DNA of 64,000 bases from Acidobacteriota bacterium (GTDB taxonomy: Bacteria > Acidobacteriota > Vicinamibacteria > Marinacidobacterales > Marinacidobacteraceae), in assembly GCA_009835985.1 (NCBI GenBank), contig VXWI01000010.1, forward strand, positions 1 through 64,000. The letters are read 5' to 3'. The notes under the pieces were generated by a model. The model searched no databases. It was not told the DNA's origin and worked only from the letters and a program-made list of their open reading frames with translations. Positions 19,060-30,095 of the stretch are shown here, one piece after another. How positions within the stretch are numbered: the first letter of the stretch is position 1; each line of letters starts with the position of its first letter. The position numbers were made by a program, and so were the translations under genes.

Positions 19060-20910
19060 GTGCGGACTTCCAGTTGTCTGAGCGCCGCCCTCGCGGTGCT
19101 CCTGATCGCCGGTTTTGCGATCTCGGCGCCGCCGGTGGCGGCGCCGGTGGCCGATGCCGCGAGGATCGGTGACCTCGACGCGGTCCGGGCCCTGCTCGCG
19201 GCCGGAGAAGACGTGAGCGCCGCCCACGGGGACGGTATGTCGGCGCTCCACTGGGCCGCGGAGCGCGGCGACGCGGAGCTCGTCGAAACGCTCCTCCAGG
19301 GCGGCGCCACCGTGGACGCGGTGACCCGCATCGGCAGCTACACCCCGCTGCACGTCGCGAGCGCCGCCGGGCAGGCCGAGGTGATGCAGCTGCTGCTCGC
19401 CGCCGGTTCCGACCCGACGAGCGCAACGAGCCCGGGTGGAGCGACCCCTTTGCACCTCGCCGCGAATGCCGGCAGCGTCGAGGCGATCACCGCCCTGGTC
19501 GATCACGGGGCCGAGGTGGACGCCCGGGAGCGGACCTGGGGACAGACCCCCCTGATCTTCGCGGCCGCGCTCAACCGCGTGGAGGCGATCCGGGCGCTGC
19601 TCGAGCGCGGCGCGGATCCGAACGCGGCGTCCCGGGTCGTGGATCTCGTGGCCGACTACGAGTTGGCCGAGGCGGCGAAGAAACGGCAGCAGTCGGTACT
19701 CGAGGCCTTCACCGGCGGGGAAGGTGAGCCGAGTTCTCCGCAGATACAGACCGCGGTCCTCGCGGCCCGCGAGCTCTACCTGTCCGGGGAAGTCCCGGAG
19801 AAGAAGAGCGACGACAACGATCCCTTCGCCCGCTTCCGCCGGCCGCAAATGAAGGCCAAGGGTGGGTTGACCCCGTTGCTGCACGCCGCCCGGCAGGGAT
19901 TCCACGAAGCCGCGACCGCGCTCCTCGAGGGCGATGCCGACGTCAATCAGGTGTCCACCGGCAACGGCACCAGTCCGCTGCTGATGGCGGCGATCAACGG
20001 GCAGTTCGATCTGGCGATGGCGCTACTCGAGCGGGGCGCCGATCCCAACGTCGCGGCGACGGAAAACGGCGTTACCCCGCTGTGGGGGACGGTCAACGCC
20101 GAATGGCAACCCCGGACGCGGTATCCGCAGCCCCAGGAGCACGACCGGCAGGAGACGACCTACCTGGATCTCATGCGGGCGCTGCTCGAGGCCGGCGCCG
20201 ATCCGAACGCCCGGATCACCAAGCACCCCTGGTACATGGTCTACAGCGGCTGCGGCAACTCGAACTGCGGCCTCGTCAACACGGAGGGCGCGACGGCTTT
20301 CTGGCGGGCCGCCTACGCCACCGACATCCCGGCAATGCGCCTGCTGGCCGAGTACGGGGCCGATCCCAACATCCCCACCAAGGCGCCGGAACCACGGCGG
20401 CGGCGGGGCGGCACCACGGCCGACAATGACGAGAAGAACAGTTCCCTCTCGGCGCTGCCCGCCGCGCCCGGGCTCTGGATCCCGACCGATCTGACCTCCA
20501 TGGGCCCCGATCCGTCCGGGCTCCCACCCTACAAGGCCGGCGGTCCGGGGGTGTACGCCATCCACGCCGCTTCCGGGGTGGGCTACGGCGAGGGCTTCGC
20601 CGGGAACGCCCACCGGCACTCGGACTCGTGGCTGGAGGCCGTCCAGTACCTGATCGAGTTGGGCGCCGAAGTGAACGAGCGAGATCAGAACGGCTACAAC
20701 GCGATCCACCACGCGGCGGCGCGGGGTGACAACGAAATGATCCTCTTCCTGGTGGAGCACGGCGGCGATGTCACCGCGGTGAGCCGGCGCGGCCAGACGA
20801 CGGCCGACATGGCCAACGGCCCGGTACAGCGGGTATCGCCGATTCCCGAGACCGTGGCGCTGCTGGAGAGCCTGGGCTCGAAGAACAACCACAACTGTGT
20901 TTCGTGTTGA
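19060..20910 (+). CDS. Secreted ankyrin-repeat protein
   Basis: GTG start; signal peptide; many ankyrin repeats (GMSALHWAAERGDAELVETLLQGGATVDAV..., GATPLHLAANAGSVEAITALVDHGAEVDA..., GYNAIHHAAARGDNEMILFLVEHGGDVTAV). Confidence 0.88.
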   Translation: MRTSSCLSAALAVLLIAGFAISAPPVAAPVADAARIGDLDAVRALLAAGEDVSAAHGDGMSALHWAAERGDAELVETLLQGGATVDAVTRIGSYTPLHVASAAGQAEVMQLLLAAGSDPTSATSPGGATPLHLAANAGSVEAITALVDHGAEVDARERTWGQTPLIFAAALNRVEAIRALLERGADPNAASRVVDLVADYELAEAAKKRQQSVLEAFTGGEGEPSSPQIQTAVLAARELYLSGEVPEKKSDDNDPFARFRRPQMKAKGGLTPLLHAARQGFHEAATALLEGDADVNQVSTGNGTSPLLMAAINGQFDLAMALLERGADPNVAATENGVTPLWGTVNAEWQPRTRYPQPQEHDRQETTYLDLMRALLEAGADPNARITKHPWYMVYSGCGNSNCGLVNTEGATAFWRAAYATDIPAMRLLAEYGADPNIPTKAPEPRRRRGGTTADNDEKNSSLSALPAAPGLWIPTDLTSMGPDPSGLPPYKAGGPGVYAIHAASGVGYGEGFAGNAHRHSDSWLEAVQYLIELGAEVNERDQNGYNAIHHAAARGDNEMILFLVEHGGDVTAVSRRGQTTADMANGPVQRVSPIPETVALLESLGSKNNHNCVSC

Positions 20911-21671
20911 GCCTGCATAGGGCAAGGCGCCTGGCAGCCGCGCTGCTGCTGGCCGCCGTCCTTCCGGCGGTAGCCGTGGCGCAGGAAGCCGAAGACGTCA
21001 CGCCCTGGATGGAAATGGCGCTCGTCGGGGTGGATCCGGGTCAGGTGGACGAGTTCCTGGCGGCGCAGCGCGAGTTGGCGTCCCTCGAGCAGAAGGCCGG
21101 CGTTGCCTGGCGGAGCGTCAGCCGCACCGCGGTGTTCGGGGACACCTACCGGTTCGTGATCGTGAGGCCGCTCGCCCAGTTCGCCCGGCTGGATCGGCCC
21201 GGCCGTCCCGATCCCGCCCGCGCCCCCGTCGAGAGCCGCATCCGGCGCACCGTGACCAGTCGTCAGACCTTCGCGCTCCGGACGACGCCCGACATCGACA
21301 ACCCGCTCCCCGACGGCCGGGATCCGGCCCTGATGCTGGTTCAGCTCGTCTCCGTGGTCCCCGGCCGCGAACGGGACTACATCCGGGTCATGGCCGAGGA
21401 AGTGCTGCCTCACTTCGAGGAGGCGAACATGCACCACTCCTCGGGTGCCCTGACGCTCGGAGGCGACAGTGGCTACGTCCACTTCTTCCATCTGGGGAAC
21501 TTCGCGGCGCTCGACCAGGGCTCGCCGATGGCTCGCGCCCTCGGGCCCGAGGGCGCCCTGGAGGTCACCGCGAAGCTCGCGGGCGTGCTGGCCCGGACGG
21601 AGCAGTGGGTTGTCCGTCATCTCCCGGACCTGAGCTTCCGGCAGCAGGAAGAAGCCGAAAGCAAGAACTGA
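20904..21671 (+). CDS. Secreted protein of unknown function
   Basis: 255 aa; overlaps the end of the ankyrin gene (coupled); signal peptide [17 protein letters not shown]; no family recognised. Confidence 0.65.
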   Translation: MLSLHRARRLAAALLLAAVLPAVAVAQEAEDVTPWMEMALVGVDPGQVDEFLAAQRELASLEQKAGVAWRSVSRTAVFGDTYRFVIVRPLAQFARLDRPGRPDPARAPVESRIRRTVTSRQTFALRTTPDIDNPLPDGRDPALMLVQLVSVVPGRERDYIRVMAEEVLPHFEEANMHHSSGALTLGGDSGYVHFFHLGNFAALDQGSPMARALGPEGALEVTAKLAGVLARTEQWVVRHLPDLSFRQQEEAESKN

Positions 21672-21729
21672 CAGCCGGCGGCGGGCCCCTCCGAGACGGC
21701 TCTACCCGCGCGGCTACAATGGCCATCGC

Positions 21730-23004
<1,275 letters not shown>

Positions 23005-23049
23005 TCCGGCCCGGGGATCCGTCGGGGTCCCTCCTGCACTCTCCTGCCC

Positions 23050-23679
23050 ATGCCAAAAGCGCCCCGCGACCGCGCTCGCTTCGTGACGAGCGCCGTCAAC
23101 AAGGCGGGTTTTCCGTCCTCCGGCCTTCCCGAGGTGGCGTTCGTGGGCAGGTCGAACGTGGGGAAGTCGAGTCTTCTCAACCGGCTGGCCGGACAGCGCG
23201 GCCTGGCCCACGTTTCCCGGACGCCCGGCCGGACGCGCATGGTCAACTTCTTCGAGGTCGCCGGGCGCTACCGGCTGGTGGACCTTCCGGGTTACGGCTA
23301 CGCCCGGGCGCCGGAGACGCTCCGCGCGGGATGGGAGGACCTCGTGCTCGCCTACCTGACCGGACGGGAGAGTCTGGTGCTGAACCTGTTGCTGGTCGAT
23401 GCCCGGCGCGATCCACTCCCGAACGACCTGAAGGCGCTGGAACTGCTCAGTTCCAGTGGGCGGCCGGTGGTCGTGGTGGCGACCAAGGTGGACAAGCTCA
23501 AGAGCTCGCAGGCCGCATCGCGGTTGCGGCAGCTTTCGCAGGCATTCGGAGGTGACGGGGAGGTTCCGGTGATTCCCTGCTCGACGGTGTCGAGCGGCAA
23601 ACGGCCGCGGGACCCACGGCGGGAAGGCGTCGGCAAGGTTCGCCAATTGATCGTCGAGAGGGTGGAGGCATGGCGCTGA
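23050..23679 (+). CDS. engB: Ribosome biogenesis GTP-binding protein EngB/YsxC
   Basis: VAFVGRSNVGKSSLLNRLAGQRGLAHVSRTPGRTRMVNFFEV...LVDLPGYGYA; VATKVDKL. Confidence 0.93.
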   Translation: MPKAPRDRARFVTSAVNKAGFPSSGLPEVAFVGRSNVGKSSLLNRLAGQRGLAHVSRTPGRTRMVNFFEVAGRYRLVDLPGYGYARAPETLRAGWEDLVLAYLTGRESLVLNLLLVDARRDPLPNDLKALELLSSSGRPVVVVATKVDKLKSSQAASRLRQLSQAFGGDGEVPVIPCSTVSSGKRPRDPRREGVGKVRQLIVERVEAWR

Positions 23680-25031
23680 GTTCGGGCGCCGGCACGATCC
23701 GGCGGCGTTCCCGGAAGGTGTTCCGGGCCGGCCCCCGGGTCCTCGAAAAGGCGCCGCCCCCTTCCGGTCCGGTCCTGTACACCGCGGAACTCGCCCGTAT
23801 GAGCCCCCCGGACCTGCAGCAGGTGGCGGCGGATCTGGGGATCGACACTCCCGACGCGCTGACCCGGCAGGACCTCCTCTACCGCGTGCTCGGCGCGCAC
23901 ACGAGTCAGGGAGGGCGGGTCGTGGCCCAGGGGACCCTGCACCGCCTGGTGGAGGGGTTCGGGTTCCTCCGCTCGCCCATCAATTCCTATCTTCCGGGCC
24001 CCAACGACGTGTACGTCTCGCCCACCCAGATTCGCCGGTTCAATCTCCGGAACGGCGACATGCTGCTCGGCGACATCCGCCGGCCGCGCCGTGGGGAGCG
24101 CTATTTCGGATTGCGCGACCTCGAGATGGTGAACGGCGAGTCGGCCGTGGAGAACCCCGAGCGTCCCGAGTTCGAAGCCCTCACCCCTCTCCATCCGGAC
24201 CACATGATCCGGCTCGAGAACGACTCGGGGGACCTCGCGGCGCGGGTCGTGGACCTGGTGGCGCCCATCGGGGCCGGCCAGCGCGGACTCATCGTGGCGC
24301 CACCGCGGGCCGGCAAGACGGTGCTGCTGCAATCGATCGCGAACGGCATCCAGAAGAACCACCCGGACGTCGAGTTGCTGGTCCTTCTGGTGGACGAGCG
24401 GCCCGAGGAAGTCTCCGACATGGTCAAGAACGTCCGCGGCGAAATCCTCAGCTCGACCTTCGACGAACGCGGCATCCGCCACATCCAGGTCGCCGAAGCG
24501 GCGCTGGATCGGGCCAGACGCCGCGTCGAGCTGGGCAGGGACGTGGTCATCCTCCTCGACTCCCTGACTCGCCTGGCGCGGGCCTATAACCACACCAAGG
24601 CCTCAGCCCAGGGCCGGCTGCTCTCCGGAGGCATGGACGCAACCGCCATCCAGTACCCGAAGAAGTTCTTCGGCGCCGCCCGGAACATCGAGGACGGAGG
24701 TTCCCTGACCATCCTGGCCACCGCGCTCGTGGACACCGGCAGCCGGCTCGACGATCTCGTCTACGAGGAGTTCAAGGGCACCGGGAACATGGAGATCCAC
24801 CTGGACCAGCGTCTTCTGGAGCAGCGCCTCTTCCCCGCAATCGACCTCCACCAGAGCGGCACGCGGCGGGAGGAACTGTTGCTTTCTCCGGAAGAGTTGC
24901 AGCGGATGGTCGTCCTCCGGCGGGTGCTCGCCTCGCTGGACGCGGTGGAAGCGATGGCGCTCGTCATCGAGAAGATGGGGCAGACCCGGTCGAATGCGGA
25001 GTTCCTGCAGGCGATGACCGACTCCGACTGA
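23670..25031 (+). CDS. rho: Transcription termination factor Rho
   Basis: [75 protein letters not shown]. Confidence 0.97.
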   Translation: MALSSGAGTIRRRSRKVFRAGPRVLEKAPPPSGPVLYTAELARMSPPDLQQVAADLGIDTPDALTRQDLLYRVLGAHTSQGGRVVAQGTLHRLVEGFGFLRSPINSYLPGPNDVYVSPTQIRRFNLRNGDMLLGDIRRPRRGERYFGLRDLEMVNGESAVENPERPEFEALTPLHPDHMIRLENDSGDLAARVVDLVAPIGAGQRGLIVAPPRAGKTVLLQSIANGIQKNHPDVELLVLLVDERPEEVSDMVKNVRGEILSSTFDERGIRHIQVAEAALDRARRRVELGRDVVILLDSLTRLARAYNHTKASAQGRLLSGGMDATAIQYPKKFFGAARNIEDGGSLTILATALVDTGSRLDDLVYEEFKGTGNMEIHLDQRLLEQRLFPAIDLHQSGTRREELLLSPEELQRMVVLRRVLASLDAVEAMALVIEKMGQTRSNAEFLQAMTDSD

Positions 25032-25164
25032 CGCGGCTCCGCGGCACGGTGGGGAACGCACTGCCGGGAGCCGGGGGTGAAACTCACGCGGCATTCGACA
25101 CCCGCTGAGCGCCGCGGTGCTCACGCGAGTTCCACCACCGGCTGCTAGACTTCGCGCCCCTCAG

Positions 25165-25404
25165 ATGCGCCCCGACATCCACCCCGAGTACCAGGAAATC
25201 ACGGTGGCCTGTGCCTGCGGCACCAGTTTCGTGACCCGTTCCACGCGGGGCAGCGATCTCCGGCTTGAAATCTGTTCCACCTGCCATCCGTTCTTCACGG
25301 GCAAACACCGGATCGTGGACTCGACCGGACGGGTGGAACGGTTCCGTCAGAAGTACGGCGAGGTTCGGTCGCGGCGGGCCGCGCGGGCGAGCACCACGCA
25401 GTAG
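25165..25404 (+). CDS. rpmE: 50S ribosomal protein L31 (Cys-containing type)
   Basis: MRPDIHPEYQEITVACACGTSFVTRSTRGSDLRLEICSTCHPFFTGKHRIVDSTGRVERFRQKYG. Confidence 0.95.
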   Translation: MRPDIHPEYQEITVACACGTSFVTRSTRGSDLRLEICSTCHPFFTGKHRIVDSTGRVERFRQKYGEVRSRRAARASTTQ

Positions 25405-25599
25405 AAACCCTTTCGGATCACGGTTCGCGGCCGGTTCGGGTTCCGGGCTGGCGCCGGTCCGCCCTCCGACAGCGCCGCGCTGCGGCGGGAACCCGGCCGT
25501 CCCCGGACCGCTACCATGATGCCCGGGCTCTCCCGCGTGTGGGCCGCAACGGCGGGTGCCCCATCGGCCCGCAGCAAAACCGCCAATAGAGAAATCGCC

Positions 25600-26709
25600 A
25601 TGACCACCAGGGCCGCGACCGGAAACGCCGGCGCGGGAATCGAAGCCGCCCTGGCCGCCGCTGCAGAGCGCTACCGGGAAGTCACGGAGCGGCTCGCAAG
25701 CCCCGGCGTTCTGGCGGATCCGGCAGAACTCCGCCGTCTCTCCTCGGTGCACGCAGAGCTGGAGCCGCTGATGGAGGCCGGGGGACGGCAGCGGCAACTC
25801 GGCGCCCGGCTCGCGGAAGCGATTGAAATGGAGAGTGACCCGGACCCTGAAGTGGCCGAGCTGGCGGCCGAGGAAGCCGCCGACACGCGCGCCGAACTCG
25901 AACGCGTCACCGACGAGATCCGGCGCCGCCTGCTCCCCCGGGATCCGAACGACGACCGCAACGTGCTGCTCGAGGTGAGGGCCGGCACCGGCGGTGAGGA
26001 AGCCGCCCTCTTCGCTCGCGAGGTCTTCCGGATGTACGAGCAGTACGCGCGGTCCAACGGATTCCGCGTGGATGTGGTCTCCAGCCAGGAATCCCCGGTG
26101 GGGGGCATCAAGGAAATCGTCTCGGTGATCGAGGGCAAGGGCGCTTTCAGCCGACTGAAGTTCGAGAGCGGCGTGCACCGCGTGCAGCGGGTGCCGGCGA
26201 CCGAGGCGTCCGGGCGCATCCATACCTCCGCGGTCACGGTGGCCGTGCTCCCGGAGGCCGAGGACGTCGAGATCCAGATCGACCCCAGGGACTTGCGCGT
26301 GGACACGTTCTGTTCCTCCGGCCCTGGTGGCCAGAGCGTGAACACCACCTATTCCGCCGTGCGCATCACCCACCTGCCCTCCGGACTGGTGGTGAGCTGC
26401 CAGGATGAGAAATCACAGATCAAGAACAAATCGAAGGCGCTGCGGGTGTTGAAATCCCGATTGCTCGAAGTGGCTCGGCAGGAGCAGCAGGCACAGGTGG
26501 CCGAGGCGCGGCGCGGACAGGTGGGGCGCGGCGACCGCAGCGAGAAGATCCGGACGTACAACTTCAAGGAGAACCGGATCACCGACCATCGGATCGCGCT
26601 CACCCTGCACTCTCTCCCGAACGTCCTGGGGGGAGAGCTCGATCCGCTGATCGAGCCGCTCCACGCCCAGGAACAGTCCGAACGGCTGAAGGCCCTGAAG
26701 GGCCCGTGA
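25600..26709 (+). CDS. prfA: Peptide chain release factor 1
   Basis: EVRAGTGGEEAALFA; HRVQRVPATEASGRIHTSAVTVAVLPE; CSSGPGGQSVNTTYSAVRITH (GGQ motif). Confidence 0.95.
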   Translation: MTTRAATGNAGAGIEAALAAAAERYREVTERLASPGVLADPAELRRLSSVHAELEPLMEAGGRQRQLGARLAEAIEMESDPDPEVAELAAEEAADTRAELERVTDEIRRRLLPRDPNDDRNVLLEVRAGTGGEEAALFAREVFRMYEQYARSNGFRVDVVSSQESPVGGIKEIVSVIEGKGAFSRLKFESGVHRVQRVPATEASGRIHTSAVTVAVLPEAEDVEIQIDPRDLRVDTFCSSGPGGQSVNTTYSAVRITHLPSGLVVSCQDEKSQIKNKSKALRVLKSRLLEVARQEQQAQVAEARRGQVGRGDRSEKIRTYNFKENRITDHRIALTLHSLPNVLGGELDPLIEPLHAQEQSERLKALKGP

Positions 26710-26921
26710 ACGCAGTCCCACGCCGTTCGAGCGGCGATGCATCCCGGCTGAACGTGACCGCTGCGCGCCCCTCATCGTTGCGTGTCGGTCGGAGTACACC
26801 CGGTATTCCTCCCTCACGCGCCTTGTCAGCCGGGCCCCCACCGGGAGGACTGGCCCCACCGGGAGAGCTGGGCCTCCCCGCTCTCGGCGCTCGCGCCACT
26901 TCGCCCAAGGGCCCTTAACCC

Positions 26922-27785
26922 CTGAGCGAACCGACGGTCCAGGCCGCGCTCCGCCAGGGTGCGGAGCGGCTCGCCGCCGCCGGGATCGCGTCTCCGGAGT
27001 TCGACGCCGGTCTCCTGCTGCGGGCCGCCGCCCGCTGGTCCGCCGCCGAGCTGGTCGCGCGGACCCGGGACCGGCTTTCTCCCGCAGTGCGGGACCGGTT
27101 CGCCACCCTGATCGCCGGGAGAGAGACCCGCCAGCCGCTACAGCACCTCGTGGGCGAGGTGGAGTTCTTCGGCCTGACCCTCACGGTCGGTCCCGAGGCG
27201 CTCATTCCCCGCCCGGACACCGAGACCCTCGTGGAGGCGGCTCTCGTCCGGTTCGCCCAGCACGGCCCGACTCCTTGCCGGATCGCGGACGTGGGGTGCG
27301 GGACAGGAGCCATCGCGCTCGCCCTGGCCTCCCGCCTGGCCGGCGTCCAGATCGTCGCGCTCGACAACGCCCAGGGAGCGCTCGCCCTCGCCGCCGGGAA
27401 CGTGAGGAGGCGCGACCTCGAGTCCCGGGTCCGGGTGGTGGCCGGCGACCTGCTCACGCCGCTGGCGCCCCGGTCGCTGGACGGGGTCGTCGCCAACCTC
27501 CCCTATGTCCCCGATGCCGAGATCGACCGGCTCGAACCCGAGGTCCGGGACCACGAGCCCCGGCACGCTCTCGCCGGAGGCCCGGACGGCCTGGGTCCGC
27601 TTCGCCGGCTCGCTCCCATGGCGGCGCGGGCCGTCCGTCCCGGCGGCCACGTCCTGGTCGAGATCGGAGCCGGACAACGGGGCGCCGCGGCCGGCATCCT
27701 GACGGACGCCGGACTCGGACCCGTCGAGTCCATTCCCGACCTGCAGGGCATCCCCCGGGTGCTGGCCATTTCGGTTCGCGGTTGA
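26922..27785 (+). CDS. prmC: Peptide chain release factor N5-glutamine methyltransferase
   Basis: IADVGCGTGAIALALA and VVANLPYVP (NPPY-type) motifs. The N-terminal domain (SEPTVQAALRQGAERLAAAGIASPEFDAGLLLRAAARW...) lies upstream of the track's GTG start, with an in-frame stop at 26916 and CTG at 26922. Confidence 0.85.
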   Translation: MSEPTVQAALRQGAERLAAAGIASPEFDAGLLLRAAARWSAAELVARTRDRLSPAVRDRFATLIAGRETRQPLQHLVGEVEFFGLTLTVGPEALIPRPDTETLVEAALVRFAQHGPTPCRIADVGCGTGAIALALASRLAGVQIVALDNAQGALALAAGNVRRRDLESRVRVVAGDLLTPLAPRSLDGVVANLPYVPDAEIDRLEPEVRDHEPRHALAGGPDGLGPLRRLAPMAARAVRPGGHVLVEIGAGQRGAAAGILTDAGLGPVESIPDLQGIPRVLAISVRG

Positions 27786-27819
27786 CCGGACCCGCGACCC
27801 GAGCGGATAGGATCGAACC

Positions 27820-29301
27820 GTGATCTACGTCGTCACCGTCCTCGGCTACCTGGGGCTCCTGGTGTTCGTCGCCCTTCGCCGGGCGCGGAACGTGTCCACC
27901 CAGGACGACTTCATGGTCGCGGGACGATCGGTGCCGTGGCAGATTCTGGTGGGGACCCTCGTCTGCACCTGGATCGGCTCCGGGAGTCTCTTCGGCGGCG
28001 CCGGCCGGGGGTTCCGCGAGGGCTTCTCCGCGATCTGGCTGAGCGCCGGCGCCTGGGTCGGGATCGCAGTGGTCTTCTTTCTCGCCGCCAGGGTGCGGCG
28101 GATCGCGGAGTACACCGTTCCCGATCTGCTGGAGCGCCGCTACCACCCGGCGGCGCGGCTGCTCGGGACGACGGCGATCGCGATCGCCTACCTCACGATC
28201 GCCGGCTACCAGTTCGTGGGAGGCGGACGGCTGCTGGCCATCCTCTTCCCGGGGCTCGACCCCGATGTCGGCATGACCATCGTCGCGGTGCTGGTGACCG
28301 TCTTCGCGGTGAGCGCCGGGATGCTCTCGGTCATCAGCCTGGACGTGGTGAACGGGATCATCATCATCGTCAGCATCCTGATCGCGGCGCCCCTGGCCTT
28401 CGCCGGGGCCGGCGGGCTCGAGGGGCTGACCAGCGCCCTTCCGGAGACCCACTTCACGATCACGGGCCGGCTCGGCATGTCGGCGGCCATTGGACTCTTC
28501 CTGCCCAGCATGCTGCTCCTGCTCGGCGAAAGCGGCATGTACCAGAAGTTCTATGCCGCCCGGTCCGGCGCCGCGGCCCGGAAAGCGGTGCTAGGGATGC
28601 TCGCGGGGGTCATCCTGCTCGAGGTCCTGATCGTCGCCACCGCGGTCTTCGCGGCCGCCGGCTACTGGAACGATCCCGCGTTCCGCGGCGCGGGGGGATT
28701 CGACGCACGGGCTACCGAGACGGTGCTCCTCGAATTCGCGCGGCACCAGCTCCCGGCGTTTGCGGGGTGCCTCCTGCTGGCCGGCGCGGTGGCCATCATC
28801 TTCTCGACCGCGACCACCTTCCTGCTGGTCCCTTCCACCGGAATGGCGCGCGATGTCTACCAGCGCTTCGTGCGTCCGGATGCCGACTCAGGGGCGGTGA
28901 TCCGCTTCCAGCGTTTCGCGATGGTGGGCCTCTCGGGGCTGGCTCTCGTGATCACCACCCGTTTCGAAAGCATCCTGGACATGGCGCTCTATGCCTACAC
29001 GATGGTGGGGGCCGCAGTGACCCCCGCCCTGCTGGCGGCGTTCCTCTGGCGCCGGGCGAGCCCGATCGGGGGCGTCATTTCCATCTCCGCCGGGATCGTG
29101 ACCACCCTGATCTTCGGAGTCCTGAACTCCGCCGGGTTCGAGCGGATCGGGTTCCTCCCGACCGACTACGACTACGTCATCTACCCCGCCGCGGTCGCCT
29201 CGGTCTCCGGGTTGATCATCGGCAGCCTGCTCACGGCGCCGGCACCGCCCGAGCAGGTGGACCCGTTCACGGGAGGGGGGAACTCCGATGCCGGAAGCTG
29301 A
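27820..29301 (+). CDS. Sodium:solute symporter (SSS family)
   Basis: 493 aa, about 13 TM segments; DDFMVAGRSVPWQILVGTLVCTWIGSGSLFGGAG, EYTVPDLLERRYHPAARLLG. Confidence 0.85.
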   Translation: MIYVVTVLGYLGLLVFVALRRARNVSTQDDFMVAGRSVPWQILVGTLVCTWIGSGSLFGGAGRGFREGFSAIWLSAGAWVGIAVVFFLAARVRRIAEYTVPDLLERRYHPAARLLGTTAIAIAYLTIAGYQFVGGGRLLAILFPGLDPDVGMTIVAVLVTVFAVSAGMLSVISLDVVNGIIIIVSILIAAPLAFAGAGGLEGLTSALPETHFTITGRLGMSAAIGLFLPSMLLLLGESGMYQKFYAARSGAAARKAVLGMLAGVILLEVLIVATAVFAAAGYWNDPAFRGAGGFDARATETVLLEFARHQLPAFAGCLLLAGAVAIIFSTATTFLLVPSTGMARDVYQRFVRPDADSGAVIRFQRFAMVGLSGLALVITTRFESILDMALYAYTMVGAAVTPALLAAFLWRRASPIGGVISISAGIVTTLIFGVLNSAGFERIGFLPTDYDYVIYPAAVASVSGLIIGSLLTAPAPPEQVDPFTGGGNSDAGS

Positions 29302-30073
29302 AGCCGGCATCGTCCGCCGGGGACCCGCCGTCCGGGTCGAGATGCGTTGGCCCGAGAAGCGGAACGCCCTTTCGGTGGCCATGATGGACCGGCTGGCGGC
29401 GAAGCTCCGGGAAGGGGCCGGGGAAGAGGGGGCGCGGGCCATCGTGCTGGCAGGCGCCGCCCCGGCCTTTTCGGCGGGCCACTACCTGCCCGAGATGGTG
29501 GGGGCGAGCCCGGAGCAACAGCGGCGCATCTTCGCCGCGTGTTCGGCCCTCATGGACACGATCCGGGCGCTGCCGCTGCCGGTGATCGCCGAGGTGCGCG
29601 GCATCGCCACCGCCGCCGGCTGTCAACTCGTCGCGGCCTGCGACCTCGCGGTAGCCGCCGACGCCGCACGCTTCGCCACTCCCGGGGTCCGCATCGGACT
29701 CTTCTGCTCCACCCCGATGGTCCCCGTCAGCCGCGCGGTCGGCTCGAAGCGCGCCATGGAGATGCTGCTCACCGGAGACTTCGTGGATGCGCAGACCGCG
29801 CTCGATTGGGGGCTCGTGAACCGGGTGGTCCCGGACGACCGGCTCGAGGACGAGACCCAGTCGTTCGTCGAGCGCATCGCCGAGGCGAGTCCCTTCGTGG
29901 TGGCGCTCGGCAAACGCGCGTTCCACCGTCAGGTCGGCCTCAGCGTCGAAGACGCCTATGCGGCGATGTCGGAAGTGATGTGCGAAAACGCGGTCGAACC
30001 CGACGCCCAGGAAGGGATGCGCGCCTTCCTCGAGAAGCGGCAACCGCGGTGGACACAGAGCGCGGACTCGTAG
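29288..30073 (+). CDS. Enoyl-CoA hydratase/isomerase family protein
   Basis: Crotonase fold: RNALSVAMMDRLAAKL, AFSAGHYLPEM, EVRGIATAAGCQLVAACDLAVAADAARFATPGVRIGLF. Confidence 0.88.
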   Translation: MPEAEAGIVRRGPAVRVEMRWPEKRNALSVAMMDRLAAKLREGAGEEGARAIVLAGAAPAFSAGHYLPEMVGASPEQQRRIFAACSALMDTIRALPLPVIAEVRGIATAAGCQLVAACDLAVAADAARFATPGVRIGLFCSTPMVPVSRAVGSKRAMEMLLTGDFVDAQTALDWGLVNRVVPDDRLEDETQSFVERIAEASPFVVALGKRAFHRQVGLSVEDAYAAMSEVMCENAVEPDAQEGMRAFLEKRQPRWTQSADS

Positions 30074-30095
30074 GCGCGCGCCTCTGCCAGCGGCT

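Noticed and set aside
26710-26921. Repeated CCCCACCGGGAG motif between prfA and prmC
   Set aside because: Only two short GC-rich copies with no extended structure or conservation evidence.
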